DNA of 64,000 nt from CAJQLB01 sp905479065 (GTDB taxonomy: Bacteria; Bacteroidota; Bacteroidia; Flavobacteriales; Flavobacteriaceae), in contig OX044364.1 in assembly GCA_943846735.1 (NCBI GenBank), positions 2,046,001 through 2,110,000 on the forward strand. The letters are read 5' to 3'. Below are positions 51,059-60,517 of this stretch, piece after piece. Positions within the stretch are counted from its first letter, which is position 1. Each line of letters opens with the position of its first letter. The notes under the pieces are model-generated. The model saw nothing but the letters and a program-made list of their open reading frames with translations. It searched no databases and was not told where the DNA came from. The position numbers and the translations under genes are program-made.

Positions 51059-52492
51059 TTAAAACTCAGCATTTTGGGGTGTTCGTGGAAAAGGAATAAC
51101 ATCTCTAATATTTGTCATACCGGTAGAGAACATCACCAAACGTTCGAAGCCTAATCCGAACCCAGAATGAACTGCTGTACCGTATTTACGCAAATCCAAG
51201 TACCACCATAGCTCTTCTTCTGAAATATCAAGGTCAGCCATTTTTTCTTTGAGAACTTCTAATCGTTCCTCCCTTTGAGCACCACCAACAATTTCTCCAA
51301 TCCCTGGAAATAAAACATCCATAGCTCGAACAGTTTTTTCGTCATCATTTAAACGCATATAAAACGCTTTAATGTTTGCAGGATAATCAAATAAGATAAC
51401 AGGACATTTAAAGTGTTTCTCTACGAGGTAACGCTCATGTTCTGATTGTAAATCTGCACCCCATTCATTTATAAGATACTTGAATTTTTTCTTTTTATTG
51501 GGTTTTGAATTTCTCAGAATATCTATGGCCTCTGTGTAGCTAACACGCTTAAAATTATTGTCTGTAACAAATTTTAATTTTTCAATAAGTCGCATTGGAC
51601 TTCGCTCAGCTTGAGGCTTTGATTTTTCTTCGTTAAATAAGCGTTCGTCTAAAAACAGTAAATCCTCTTTATTATGATTTAAAATATATTGGATAACAGA
51701 TTTCATAAAGTCCTCTGCTAGATCCATATTCCCTGCTAAATCCATGAAGGCAACTTCAGGTTCTACCATCCAAAATTCTGATAAGTGTCGCGATGTGTTT
51801 GAATTTTCTGCTCTAAAGGTTGGTCCGAAGGTGTACACTTTACCAAGAGACATGGCATACGTCTCAGCTTCTAATTGACCAGACACTGTCAAGTTTGCTT
51901 CTTTACCGAAAAAATCTTCTTTGAAGTTAACTTCACCGCTTTTATCTAAAGGAGGGTTTTTAAAGTCTAAGGTTGTGATCCGAAACATTTCACCAGCACC
52001 CTCTGCATCACTGCCAGTAATTATGGGAGTGTGCATATTATAAAAACCATTTTCTGTAAAGTACTTATGTATCGCGAAAGATAAAGATGACTTCACACGC
52101 ATAACAGCGCTTAGCGTACTAGTTCTAGTGCGCAAGTGGGCATTGTCCCTTAGGAACTCAAAAGAGTGTTTTTTGGGTTGGATTGGGTATGATTCGGGAT
52201 CAGAATCTCCTAATATTTCTAGAGATGACACCACAACTTCAACACTTTGACCCTTCCCTTGACTTTCAACTAATTCTCCAGTAATATACAACGCTGCTCC
52301 TGTAGTTACTCTTTTTAACAGTGCTTCATTAAAATTTTCAAAATCAACAACACACTGAATATTATTGATTGTTGAACCATCATTTAAAGCAATGAAACGA
52401 TTTGCGCGAAACGTTCTTACCCATCCTTTAATCTCAACTTTAAGTTGAGTGCGTTTTTCTAAAAGTAAATCAGCAACTGTTGTTGACATCAT
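51059..52492 (-). CDS. asnS: Asparagine--tRNA ligase
   Basis: A 477-residue class IIb aminoacyl-tRNA synthetase. An N-terminal OB domain (about 18-105, IKGWVRTFRANRFIALNDGS) is followed by the catalytic core. Motif 2 is near FGPTFRAENSNTSRHLSEFWMVEPE and motif 3 in SGFGLGFERLVMF. The HLSEFWMVEPE phrase is the AsnRS form rather than AspRS. A -7 box (TATCTTTG, 52512-52519 on the minus strand) lies 19 nt upstream. An ATG one codon downstream is an equally possible start. Confidence 0.97.
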   Translation of the reverse strand: MMSTTVADLLLEKRTQLKVEIKGWVRTFRANRFIALNDGSTINNIQCVVDFENFNEALLKRVTTGAALYITGELVESQGKGQSVEVVVSSLEILGDSDPESYPIQPKKHSFEFLRDNAHLRTRTSTLSAVMRVKSSLSFAIHKYFTENGFYNMHTPIITGSDAEGAGEMFRITTLDFKNPPLDKSGEVNFKEDFFGKEANLTVSGQLEAETYAMSLGKVYTFGPTFRAENSNTSRHLSEFWMVEPEVAFMDLAGNMDLAEDFMKSVIQYILNHNKEDLLFLDERLFNEEKSKPQAERSPMRLIEKLKFVTDNNFKRVSYTEAIDILRNSKPNKKKKFKYLINEWGADLQSEHERYLVEKHFKCPVILFDYPANIKAFYMRLNDDEKTVRAMDVLFPGIGEIVGGAQREERLEVLKEKMADLDISEEELWWYLDLRKYGTAVHSGFGLGFERLVMFSTGMTNIRDVIPFPRTPQNAEF

Positions 52493-52511
52493 GTCTTAAA
52501 TATTTTAGCTG

Positions 52512-52519
52512 CAAAGATA
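52512..52519 (-). promoter_or_regulatory. -7 promoter box of asnS
   Basis: Minus-strand TATCTTTG matches TAnnTTTG exactly, 19 nt before the asnS start. No good -33 element is seen. Confidence 0.45.
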
Positions 52520-52534
52520 TAAGATTCAACCAAA

Positions 52535-54928
52535 TTATTTATCACCCTTTTTATCTTCTTCAGGAATGATTTTAAAATTTGGTTCTTTTAAGACCTCCTT
52601 ATTGGCGATACTTCTCTCAAGAGAAAGAAGTAACGATGGCAAAAGTAATAAATTGGCTAGCATGGCAAATAATAGGGTTGTTGAAACAAGTGCTCCTAAG
52701 GCGACTGTACCTCCAAAATTTGATATAATAAAAACGGAAAACCCAAAAAATAAAACAATGGATGTGTAAAACATACTTACACCAGTTTCGCGCAAAGCGG
52801 CATAAACAGATTGGCGTATTTTCCAATTATTTGCTTGTAATTCTTGCCTATATTTTGCCAAGAAATGAATGGTGTCATCAACTGAAATACCAAATGCGAT
52901 ACTAAAGACTAAAATAGTTGACGGCTTTATGGGTACTCCCAAATATCCCATTAAACCTGCGGTAATTAATAAAGGGAGTAAATTTGGTATCAGCGAGACA
53001 ATAATCATACGAAGTGAACGAAACATGTACGCTATAAAAACCGATATTAATATGATGGCTAAGGATAGAGATAAAATGAGATTATTCACTAAAAAGTGAG
53101 TGCCTTTTTGGAACAGGTAGGCCTTTCCTGTTAAGGTAACATTATATCTGTCTTTAGGAAAAACTTTATTTATTTTATCAATTAAATTTTCTTCAATACG
53201 TTCCATTTTATCTGTGCCTACGTCCCTCATAAAGGTTGTAATTCTTGCAAATTGCCCTGTTGAATCAACAAAATTCTTCAGTAAATCAACATCTTGAGAG
53301 GAGTTTTTTGCATATGATAAAATAAAGTTGTTTTCCTGGGCTGTTGGAAGTTGATAGTATTTTGGGTTGCCATTGTAATAGGCTTGCTTTGAATACTTGA
53401 CTAAACTTACTATTGAAATGGGTTTTGAAAGTTGAGGTATTTCAATAATTAATTCTTCAAGGGCATTCATTCGCTTTAGATTTGCCAATTTCATAATCCC
53501 TTTTTTTCGTTTGGTATCAATTAAAATTTCAAGGGGCATTACACCATTAAATTCATCTTCAAAAAACTTAATGTCTTGAAAGAATTCTGTTTTGACAGGC
53601 ATATCCTCGATGAGACTACCAGAAATTTTTATCTGATAAATTCCAATGATACTCGCAATAAGTAGTAGAAGTGATACAACGTAAATAGCGATTTTTTTAT
53701 ACCTAACCATAAATTCCATCCAATCTACAAATGCATTGATCCAGCGTTTATTCAAATGCTCAAGATGCTTATCTTTTGGCATGGGCATATAGCTGTAAAT
53801 AATAGGAATAATTAGTAGACAGAGAATAAATATCGCTAAAATACTGAGAGAAGCAACGATTCCAAATTCTTTTAATAATTCACTTTCAGTAATAATAAAT
53901 GTCGCAAAACCTGAAGCTGTTGTAACATTTGTCATTAATGTTGCATTTCCAATTTTTGAGATAACTCGTTGTAAAGATTTTGCCTTGTTACCATGCTTAT
54001 TTACTTCATGCTGGTATTTATTAATCAAAAAAATACAATTCGGAATTCCTATAACAATGATTAAAGGAGGAATTAGGGCTGTAAGAACGGTGATTTCATA
54101 TTCTAATAATCCAATAATTCCAAATGTCCACATAACTCCAATTAGCACGACGATCATGGATATGAGCGTTGCTCTAAATGACCTGAAAAAAAAGAAAAAA
54201 ATCAAAGATGTTATACCTAAGGCAGCAAGGATGAATTTTCCAATTTCATCTATAATGTTTTGCGAATTTAATGTTCTTATATAGGGCATTCCTGAAACAC
54301 GAACATCCAAATTGGTAGCACTTTCGAAGTCTTTAATAATTGGAATTAGCGTATTCATTACGAAATCTTTACGATCTGATGTGTTTACAATACGCTTATC
54401 TAAGTAGATTGCTGATCTAACAACTTTACTGTTTTTATTAAAAAGAAAATTATCGTAAAAAGGATATTTTTCAAATAACTCGTCTTGTAGAATTGTAATT
54501 TCTTCAAGAGTTTTTATGGAGTCTTTGATGAATGGTTTTAATTCAAACTGTTTGTTTCTTGTATTTTTAACGAGCTTTTGAAGATCCTTAATAGAAATAA
54601 CAGTTTCGACTTCTTCATAGGATATAAAGTCATTTGATAATTTGTTCCATGCGTTTAGATTTTCTACGGTGAATAGAGCACTATCTTTAACTCCTAAAAC
54701 AATAAGATTTCCTTCGTCTCCAAAGGTCTTTAGAAAATTATTGTAATTTATATTGACTTCATGATCATCAGGTAACAAGTTTGCTTCAGTATATGTGAAA
54801 CGCATTTTTTCCCACTGTAAACTGAATAAAAATGTGAAACCAACGATAACTAGTATGATTCCAATTCTATTACGAAGGATGAGCCTTGCTACGGTTTCCC
54901 AAAACCCTACTGTAAACAACTTATTCAT
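52535..54928 (-). CDS. MMPL/RND-superfamily transporter
   Basis: A 797-residue membrane protein with the MMPL layout: an N-terminal helix, an extracytoplasmic domain (about 40-225), five to six helices with a sterol-sensing-like segment, a second extracytoplasmic domain (about 440-615), and a final helix bundle with FSIAFGISVDDTIHFLAKYRQE. This D-D motif is typical of MMPL/hopanoid-type (HpnN) transporters. Such proteins move lipids or other hydrophobic molecules to the outer membrane. The substrate here is unknown. The gene appears monocistronic, with a -7 box 16 nt upstream at 54945-54952. Confidence 0.9.
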   Translation of the reverse strand: MNKLFTVGFWETVARLILRNRIGIILVIVGFTFLFSLQWEKMRFTYTEANLLPDDHEVNINYNNFLKTFGDEGNLIVLGVKDSALFTVENLNAWNKLSNDFISYEEVETVISIKDLQKLVKNTRNKQFELKPFIKDSIKTLEEITILQDELFEKYPFYDNFLFNKNSKVVRSAIYLDKRIVNTSDRKDFVMNTLIPIIKDFESATNLDVRVSGMPYIRTLNSQNIIDEIGKFILAALGITSLIFFFFFRSFRATLISMIVVLIGVMWTFGIIGLLEYEITVLTALIPPLIIVIGIPNCIFLINKYQHEVNKHGNKAKSLQRVISKIGNATLMTNVTTASGFATFIITESELLKEFGIVASLSILAIFILCLLIIPIIYSYMPMPKDKHLEHLNKRWINAFVDWMEFMVRYKKIAIYVVSLLLLIASIIGIYQIKISGSLIEDMPVKTEFFQDIKFFEDEFNGVMPLEILIDTKRKKGIMKLANLKRMNALEELIIEIPQLSKPISIVSLVKYSKQAYYNGNPKYYQLPTAQENNFILSYAKNSSQDVDLLKNFVDSTGQFARITTFMRDVGTDKMERIEENLIDKINKVFPKDRYNVTLTGKAYLFQKGTHFLVNNLILSLSLAIILISVFIAYMFRSLRMIIVSLIPNLLPLLITAGLMGYLGVPIKPSTILVFSIAFGISVDDTIHFLAKYRQELQANNWKIRQSVYAALRETGVSMFYTSIVLFFGFSVFIISNFGGTVALGALVSTTLLFAMLANLLLLPSLLLSLERSIANKEVLKEPNFKIIPEEDKKGDK

Positions 54929-54944
54929 GTCAAAAATTGATGGG

Positions 54945-54952
54945 CAAAGGTA
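54945..54952 (-). promoter_or_regulatory. -7 promoter box of the MMPL transporter gene
   Basis: Minus-strand TACCTTTG matches TAnnTTTG, ending 16 nt before the ATG. No clear -33 element is seen. Confidence 0.45.
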
Positions 54953-54995
54953 GGTAAATAGTTAGTAAAAAAGGGCGATAACATTGGTAAATGTC

Positions 54996-56279
54996 TTATC
55001 TGTTGAGATTTAGATTGAAAGTGAATTTTAAAGCAAAATTATCTTCAAAATCTGGGAGATGATAAGCACCGTGTCGATATGCAACACTTAAGCCAAAACC
55101 GAAAAATAATTTATTGATTTCTAAGCCAGCCTCAGAATAGCCTTTATCTAAAGTGTTGAAAAAAATAAATTCGTGACGCTTAATATGGGACATATTGCCC
55201 AACGCGTAGCGGTATATTAGAACGATTTCAGGTTTAAGCCAGGGTGAAATATTGATTGGGTTTAATCGATGTTTTAATTGCAATGTGGCAAATTTATCTG
55301 AAAAAAACTCATTAAAAAACATGGTCTCAAAACTATTGGTTCCCGCAACAGAAAATCTTTGTAATATGGTTTCTTTATTGACATTGTTTGGGTAAGCATG
55401 ATAGGTGTGCGAAATAGGAATATCTCCTTTAGCGAGTCCACTTCTTATGACAACTTCTGTAACATGATTATTAGGATGGTTAAAAAATTGGATTGCTCTT
55501 AAGTCAATTTTTGAAAAACTCAAATCGCTTTTAAAAAGATTTGAAAAGCTTTTGGTATATTGAACTGTGACCTTTGGACCTTGTAGTTTGGATGTTTCGG
55601 TTGAGATAAAAGGCTTTTTTGAAGAACTTTTAGGATTAATTTGAGCAGCAATAGTAAATAAGCTCAAACGATATGTATCAATAGCACCGAGTGTTTTATG
55701 ATTGTATGAGTATTTTATTTTTGGATCAATATCACTCGTTTTAAATTGTGCTTTGGCGTAAATATTCTCAGAAATTTGATGTTCAATGGACACCGCTTTT
55801 GTTAAATGCTTGTAAAAGCTCTCAATATTTAATAGTCGTGGCTCAAAAAGCTGAAAAAACCGTTGATCTGTTATAAATTTCGAACTTCCAATTTCTTGTA
55901 AATCCTCTGTGTAATTTACACTTAACCAGGTATTTGTCTCTCTGTTAATATTTACGGAACTTCCTATTCTAAATTTGAAGACTTCATCTAGAAACCCGTA
56001 TACTAAATAACCGTCAAACTTTAGAACACTTGACATATTTGAATTAGTAACTCCCCCAAGACCAGTTCTAAATCCTTCGTATTGATTGTACTTTATTAAG
56101 TAACGTAAATCGAAATTAAAATATTTCGTGTCAATATAGCCACTTTCCAATGCTTTTGAGAACATGGATGTTGAAACCGAGTCTTTGTGGGTAAAGGATG
56201 ATTGTGATAAATTGTTCTGAGCTTCACTCTTGAAAATTACAGCAAATAGTAGTAAAATTAAAGTAAAGCAGTATTTCAT
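54996..56279 (-). CDS. Secreted beta-barrel protein resembling the C-terminal half of DUF5686 proteins
   Basis: A 427-residue protein with a signal peptide (cleavage near FKSEAQ) and a series of amphipathic strands. Phrases such as RYLIKYNQYEGFRTGLGG, DGYLVYGFLDEVFKFRIG and YSEAGLEINKLFFGFGLSVAYR recall the outer-membrane barrel at the end of DUF5686 proteins. Those are normally about 800 residues and begin with a carboxypeptidase-like domain, which is absent here. It is therefore a short form with its own signal peptide. Being complete at both ends, it is unlikely to be a recent truncation. The terminator at 56299-56323 lies just upstream, so it needs its own promoter or read-through from frr. 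Function unknown. Confidence 0.68.
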   Translation of the reverse strand: MKYCFTLILLLFAVIFKSEAQNNLSQSSFTHKDSVSTSMFSKALESGYIDTKYFNFDLRYLIKYNQYEGFRTGLGGVTNSNMSSVLKFDGYLVYGFLDEVFKFRIGSSVNINRETNTWLSVNYTEDLQEIGSSKFITDQRFFQLFEPRLLNIESFYKHLTKAVSIEHQISENIYAKAQFKTSDIDPKIKYSYNHKTLGAIDTYRLSLFTIAAQINPKSSSKKPFISTETSKLQGPKVTVQYTKSFSNLFKSDLSFSKIDLRAIQFFNHPNNHVTEVVIRSGLAKGDIPISHTYHAYPNNVNKETILQRFSVAGTNSFETMFFNEFFSDKFATLQLKHRLNPINISPWLKPEIVLIYRYALGNMSHIKRHEFIFFNTLDKGYSEAGLEINKLFFGFGLSVAYRHGAYHLPDFEDNFALKFTFNLNLNR

Positions 56280-56298
56280 ATCATAGGGTTCAACACAT

Positions 56299-56323
56299 AA
56301 AAAAAGCGACGGTTATGTCGCTT
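56299..56323 (-). terminator. Rho-independent terminator of pyrH-frr
   Basis: On the minus strand AAGCGAC (56323-56317) pairs with GTCGCTT (56310-56304) across a 6-nt loop and is followed by a U tract from the A run at 56299-56305. It lies 4 bp after the frr stop codon. Confidence 0.85.
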
Positions 56324-56327
56324 GGGA

Positions 56328-56885
56328 TTATACTGTCATAATTTCTTTTTCTTTCAAATGAAATATATCATCTATTTTTTTTACGTATAAATCTGTCATT
56401 TCTTGAATATCAAATTCTGCGTTTTTTTGTAAATCTTCAGAAATTTCGCTCAGCTTTTTTAGATCATTGTTGGCATCTTTACGGGCATTGCGAATACCAA
56501 TTTTTGCATCTTCTGATTCTGATTTTGCTTGTTTTGCTAGATTACGCCGACGTTCTTCAGTTAATGGAGGGACATTAATGATAATTGTTTCCCCGTTATT
56601 CATAGGATTGAAACCAATATTGGCAATCATGATTGCACGTTCTATTTCTTGAAGCATATTTTTTTCCCATGGGGCTACGGTAATAGTTCGTCCATCAGGA
56701 GTGTTGACATTAGCAACTTGGCTTAAAGGAGTTTGTGACCCGTAGTAATCTACCATAACGCTACCCAACATTGAGGGACTAGCTTTGCCAGCTCTTATGT
56801 TTAACAATTGTTTTTCTAAATGCTTGATGGCATTGATCATTGCCTCTTTTGTACTGTCTAAAATAAATTGTAATTCTTCGTTCAT
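56328..56885 (-). CDS. frr: Ribosome recycling factor
   Basis: A 185-residue cytoplasmic protein that, with EF-G, splits the post-termination ribosome. Family phrases are clear: LLNIRAGKASPSMLGSVMVDYYG in the N-terminal helix region, the domain II motif TPDGRTITVAPWEKNMLQEIERAI, and NVPPLTEERRRNLAKQAK. Length is exactly typical. It follows pyrH with a 47-bp gap, as in most bacteria, and ends at its own terminator. Confidence 0.98.
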   Translation of the reverse strand: MNEELQFILDSTKEAMINAIKHLEKQLLNIRAGKASPSMLGSVMVDYYGSQTPLSQVANVNTPDGRTITVAPWEKNMLQEIERAIMIANIGFNPMNNGETIIINVPPLTEERRRNLAKQAKSESEDAKIGIRNARKDANNDLKKLSEISEDLQKNAEFDIQEMTDLYVKKIDDIFHLKEKEIMTV

Positions 56886-56932
56886 TTTAAATCTACTTTT
56901 AATGCTTATAAGGAATAAACTCTAAAATAAAA

Positions 56933-57640
56933 TTAAAGGTTTACTATTGTTCCAATATTTTCACCTGATACTACTTTTAGTAAGTTTCCTTTTTTGTTCA
57001 TATCAAATACAATGATGGGTAAATTATTTTCTTGACTTAAAGTAAATGCCGTTGTATCCATTACCTTTAATCCTTTTTTTAAAACGTCATCAAAAGTAAT
57101 GTTATCAAACTTAATTGCTTTTGCATCTTTTTCAGGATCAGTGTTGTAAATACCATCGACCCTTGTGCCTTTTAAGATGACATCGGCTTCAATTTCAATA
57201 GCTCGCAGTACTGCTGCAGAATCTGTGGTAAAATATGGATTCCCTGTACCTCCTCCAAAAATCACTACACGTCCTTTTTCAAGGTGCCTCATTGCTTTTC
57301 GGCGAATAAATGGCTCAGCAACCTCATTTATTTCTATAGCAGATTGGAGTCTTGTTGGAATATTTTCATTTTCAAGAGCACTTTGCAAGGCAAGCCCATT
57401 GATGACAGTAGCTAGCATTCCCATATGATCTCCTTGTACACGATCCATTCCATTACTCGCTCCAGCAACACCTCTAAATATATTTCCGCCTCCAATAACA
57501 ATGGCCAATTCTGTGCCTAAATTTGTGATGTGTTTGATGTCTTTTGCATACTCAGATAATCGTTCAGGATCAATACCGTATTGTCTGCTCCCCATGAGAG
57601 CTTCACCAGATAACTTTAAGAGAATTCTTTTGTATTTCAT
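56933..57640 (-). CDS. pyrH: UMP kinase
   Basis: A 235-residue hexameric kinase of the amino-acid-kinase fold that phosphorylates UMP to UDP. Motifs include KRILLKLSGEALMG, the IVIGGGNIFRG loop, and the ATP-site FGGGTGNPYFTTDSAAVLRAIE. I place the start at MKYKRILLK (57640), because a -7 promoter box lies at 57660-57667, 20 nt upstream. The longer frame from 57673 starts before that box. It is followed by frr. Unlike the classical rpsB-tsf-pyrH-frr order, a spondin-domain gene on the opposite strand lies between tsf and pyrH. Confidence 0.97.
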   Translation of the reverse strand: MKYKRILLKLSGEALMGSRQYGIDPERLSEYAKDIKHITNLGTELAIVIGGGNIFRGVAGASNGMDRVQGDHMGMLATVINGLALQSALENENIPTRLQSAIEINEVAEPFIRRKAMRHLEKGRVVIFGGGTGNPYFTTDSAAVLRAIEIEADVILKGTRVDGIYNTDPEKDAKAIKFDNITFDDVLKKGLKVMDTTAFTLSQENNLPIIVFDMNKKGNLLKVVSGENIGTIVNL

Positions 57641-57659
57641 TAGTTGTGACGCTATAGTG

Positions 57660-57691
57660 CAAATATAAGACACATTTTTTTAAATGTTCAA
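57660..57691 (-). promoter_or_regulatory. Promoter of pyrH-frr
   Basis: On the minus strand TTG (57689-57691) and TATATTTG (57660-57667) are 21 nt apart, fitting the -33/-7 consensus. It gives pyrH-frr a promoter separate from that of the ribosomal-protein operon. Confidence 0.6.
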
Positions 57692-57739
57692 GCAAATAAT
57701 ATTTATAATATATCAGTATATTTAAGAAAAATTTACTCG

Positions 57740-58429
57740 ATGAAAATTTATTTTAAGTTGTCTATTACTGCGTTTTGTCTCTTAATGTTTAGTTGTTCCG
57801 GAAGCGACGATTCAGATGATGATAATTCTGGAGGAGGAGGAGGTATTGATGCACAAGCGACCTATAGAATTACATTTACAACAAACTTTACTGCCAATAC
57901 ACATCCAACAGATTATCCTGATAATGCAAGTTTTGGGAAGGTTTTTTTAGCAGCTCATAGTCCTGGAAGTAGTATTTTTAATGTAGGAAGTTCAGCATCA
58001 GACGGATTAAAGTTGTATGCTGAGGATGGAGATTTGAGTGGATTAATTACTGAGCATGCTGGTGGAGAGGATAATACTTTAATGACGATTATTACAGGAA
58101 ATACAAATGTGAGTACAAATACATCTGTGTCTTTCACGTTGAATGTGACCCCAACCACTACTAGAATTAGCTTTCTTTCAAAAATATCGCCAAGTCCTGA
58201 CTGGTTTGTTGGTGTTTCATCTTTTGATATTGTCGATGGGAATGAGTTAATCGAAAGTCGCTCAGTAAGGTTATATCCATTGGATGCAGGTTCCGATTCA
58301 GGTACTTCTTATGAATCTCCTGATAGTCCTGAACCTGACGGGATCTCTCAAATACAAGGACTCCCTTTTAGTAGCGGGACAATACAATCGACACAATTAG
58401 GGACATTTAGTGTTGAACGAATTAACTAA
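57740..58429 (+). CDS. Spondin-domain lipoprotein
   Basis: A 229-residue lipoprotein with lipobox LMFSC (Cys19), then an Asp/Ser-rich and polyglycine linker (about 20-38) of the kind that displays lipoproteins at the cell surface. The body resembles the Spondin_N domain known from eukaryotic F-spondin and scattered bacteria: YRITFTTNFTANTHPTDYP at its start, FLAAHSPG, and the core SPSPDWFVGVSSFDI. In animals the domain takes part in matrix adhesion. Its bacterial role is not known to me. It is a single gene on the plus strand between the minus-strand pyrH and tsf genes, ending at the hairpin at 58432-58461. Confidence 0.82.
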   Translation: MKIYFKLSITAFCLLMFSCSGSDDSDDDNSGGGGGIDAQATYRITFTTNFTANTHPTDYPDNASFGKVFLAAHSPGSSIFNVGSSASDGLKLYAEDGDLSGLITEHAGGEDNTLMTIITGNTNVSTNTSVSFTLNVTPTTTRISFLSKISPSPDWFVGVSSFDIVDGNELIESRSVRLYPLDAGSDSGTSYESPDSPEPDGISQIQGLPFSSGTIQSTQLGTFSVERIN

Positions 58430-58431
58430 AA

Positions 58432-58461
58432 AAAGCACCTCTTTTATTTAAGAAGTGCTTT
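58432..58461 (+). terminator. Hairpin terminator between spondin gene and tsf
   Basis: AAAGCACCTCTT (58432-58443) pairs with AAGAAGTGCTTT (58450-58461) with one mismatch and A/T runs on both sides. It can serve both convergent genes. Confidence 0.7.
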
Positions 58462-58493
58462 ATTCAATATTAGTTGTAGGTTCTCGTTAATAA

Positions 58494-59468
58494 CTACCCT
58501 AGTGTAACCCTTACAAAAGCTGTTACTTTGGTGTCTCCATAAGATTTAATATAATCAGCCACACTTTTTTTCTCATCTTTAATAAAATTCTGATCCAAGA
58601 GACACTGCTCTTGATCAAGTGTCGTATTATCAGATATAAAACGTTCCATTTTTCCTGGCAGTATTCTATCCCAGATTTGTTCTGGTTTCCCTTCCGCTTT
58701 GAGTTGCTCCTTTGCAATGTTCTCGGCATTCGTTAATACCTCTGGGGTTAATTGCGCCATGGATATGTATTGAGGAACATTTTTAAGCGTCTTACCTAAT
58801 CTTCCTAACTCGATATTATCTTTTTCAATAACTGCTATCCTTGCTTCAGTTTCTGAGGCAATAAAAGAAGAATCAAAGTCTTTGTATGATAATGTTGTTG
58901 CTCCCATAGAGGCCACTTGCATTGCAATATCTTTGGTAAGAGTATCTGCTTTGTCAAAGTTGTCGTCTAATCCAACAATAGCTGCTATCTTACCGATGTG
59001 GGTGTAAGAACCAACATAAGGGGCTTCAATTCTTTCAAAAGATGTGATATCAATTTTTTCTCCAATAACACCTGTCTGTTCGATCAACTTTTCTGCAACA
59101 GTTATTCCGTCAAAATCAGCAGTTAAAAAGGATTCCTTACTTTCAAAATTAATAGCGATATCAACAAATTTTTGTGCTAGGGCTTTGTATGAATCATTTT
59201 TGGCAACAAAATCAGTTTCACATGCTAAGACGATGGCCACACCAATCGTTTTAGCATCATTAATTTTGGTTATTGCAACACCTTCACTTGAGTCTCTGTC
59301 AGCTCTTTTTGCAGCAACTTTTTGACCTTTTTTTCTTAGTACTTCGATTGCTTTATCGAAATTTCCTTCTGCTTCTTTAAGAGCGTTTTTGCAATCCATC
59401 ATTCCTGCCCCTGTTGCTTCCCTAAGTTTTTTTACATCGGCAGCACTAATTTTTAATGTATTTTCCAT
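58494..59468 (-). CDS. tsf: Translation elongation factor Ts
   Basis: A 324-residue guanine-nucleotide exchange factor for EF-Tu. The N-terminal UBA-like domain (VKKLREATGAGMMDCKNALKEAEGNFDKAIEVLRKKG) and the TDFVAKND motif of the core that contacts EF-Tu are clear. Two core subdomains follow. Length is that of the longer Bacteroidetes form. It lies 73 bp after rpsB on the same strand and ends the ribosomal-protein operon. Confidence 0.98.
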   Translation of the reverse strand: MENTLKISAADVKKLREATGAGMMDCKNALKEAEGNFDKAIEVLRKKGQKVAAKRADRDSSEGVAITKINDAKTIGVAIVLACETDFVAKNDSYKALAQKFVDIAINFESKESFLTADFDGITVAEKLIEQTGVIGEKIDITSFERIEAPYVGSYTHIGKIAAIVGLDDNFDKADTLTKDIAMQVASMGATTLSYKDFDSSFIASETEARIAVIEKDNIELGRLGKTLKNVPQYISMAQLTPEVLTNAENIAKEQLKAEGKPEQIWDRILPGKMERFISDNTTLDQEQCLLDQNFIKDEKKSVADYIKSYGDTKVTAFVRVTLG

Positions 59469-59541
59469 GATATTTAATAATTATTATTTTTTACCGAGTG
59501 GAGGGTAAAAATAAAATATGGTTTTAGATAAGGTTTTGAAA

Positions 59542-60378
59542 TTATTCTTCTTCTTCTTTGTTTTCTATTACTGGAGGAACTTTTTCAACTTTGGGAGTGA
59601 TTTTTTCAGCTGGTTTTTCTGCTATTTTCACTGTTTCCACTGCTGCTTCAGTTGAAGCAGTTTTTCCCTCAGATTTTGCAGATTTCTCTGCTTTTCTTTC
59701 GGCTAGACCAGAAGCGATAGCTTCAGTAACATGGGATAGAATTTTTTCAATTGATTTAGAAGCGTCATCATTTGCTGGAATTACAAAATCTACTTGACGT
59801 GGATCTGAATTTGTGTCAACCATTGCAAAAATGGGAATATTAAGCTTTTGTGCTTCTTTGATAGCGATATGTTCACGTTTTATATCCACAACAAATAATG
59901 CTCCAGGTAAACGTGTCATGTCTGAAATTGAACCTAAATTCTTTTCAAGTTTTGCTCTCAAGCGGTCAACCTGTAGACGTTCTTTTTTTGACAAGGTCAT
60001 AAAAGTTCCGTCTTTTTTCATGCGATCAATTGATGCCATTTTTTTGACTGCTTTCCTAATGGTCACAAAGTTTGTTAGCATTCCTCCTGGCCATCTCTCA
60101 GTGATGTAAGGCATGTTCACATTACCTGCTTTTTCAGAAACGATATCTTTTGCTTGTTTTTTTGTTGCAACAAAGAGTACTTTTCTCCCTGAAGCTGCTA
60201 TTTTAGCCAGAGCATGAGAAGCTTCTTCTAGTTTTGCAGCAGTTTTATATAGATTGATAATGTGAATGCCATTACGCTCCATATAAATGTAAGGAGCCAT
60301 GTTTGGATCCCACTTTCTTGTAAGATGTCCAAAGTGAACACCTCCATCTAATAAATTCTTTACTTCTACTTTTGCCAT
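59542..60378 (-). CDS. rpsB: 30S ribosomal protein S2
   Basis: A 278-residue protein of the small subunit head. It starts at MAKVEVKNLLDGGVHFGH (60378). The extra 12 residues of the longer frame from 60414 do not belong to the family. Conserved phrases are RKWDPNMAPYIY, ERWPGGMLTNF and DTNSDPRQVDFVIPANDDA. After residue 225 it has a low-complexity Lys/Glu/Ala tail ending in EEEE, longer than in E. coli S2. It is co-directional with rpsI (139 bp upstream) and tsf. Confidence 0.98.
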   Translation of the reverse strand: MAKVEVKNLLDGGVHFGHLTRKWDPNMAPYIYMERNGIHIINLYKTAAKLEEASHALAKIAASGRKVLFVATKKQAKDIVSEKAGNVNMPYITERWPGGMLTNFVTIRKAVKKMASIDRMKKDGTFMTLSKKERLQVDRLRAKLEKNLGSISDMTRLPGALFVVDIKREHIAIKEAQKLNIPIFAMVDTNSDPRQVDFVIPANDDASKSIEKILSHVTEAIASGLAERKAEKSAKSEGKTASTEAAVETVKIAEKPAEKITPKVEKVPPVIENKEEEE

Positions 60379-60517
60379 TTTGTGATAGTTTACGTTCTGT
60401 TGAATTAGCAACAATTAAGTGGTCATTTTGAAATCGCCTTAATCATTTAGATGCTAAACTAAATCCATGCCTTTGTGGCCTTGGACAACAATAACTGGTT
60501 TAAAATTTAATTTGGTT

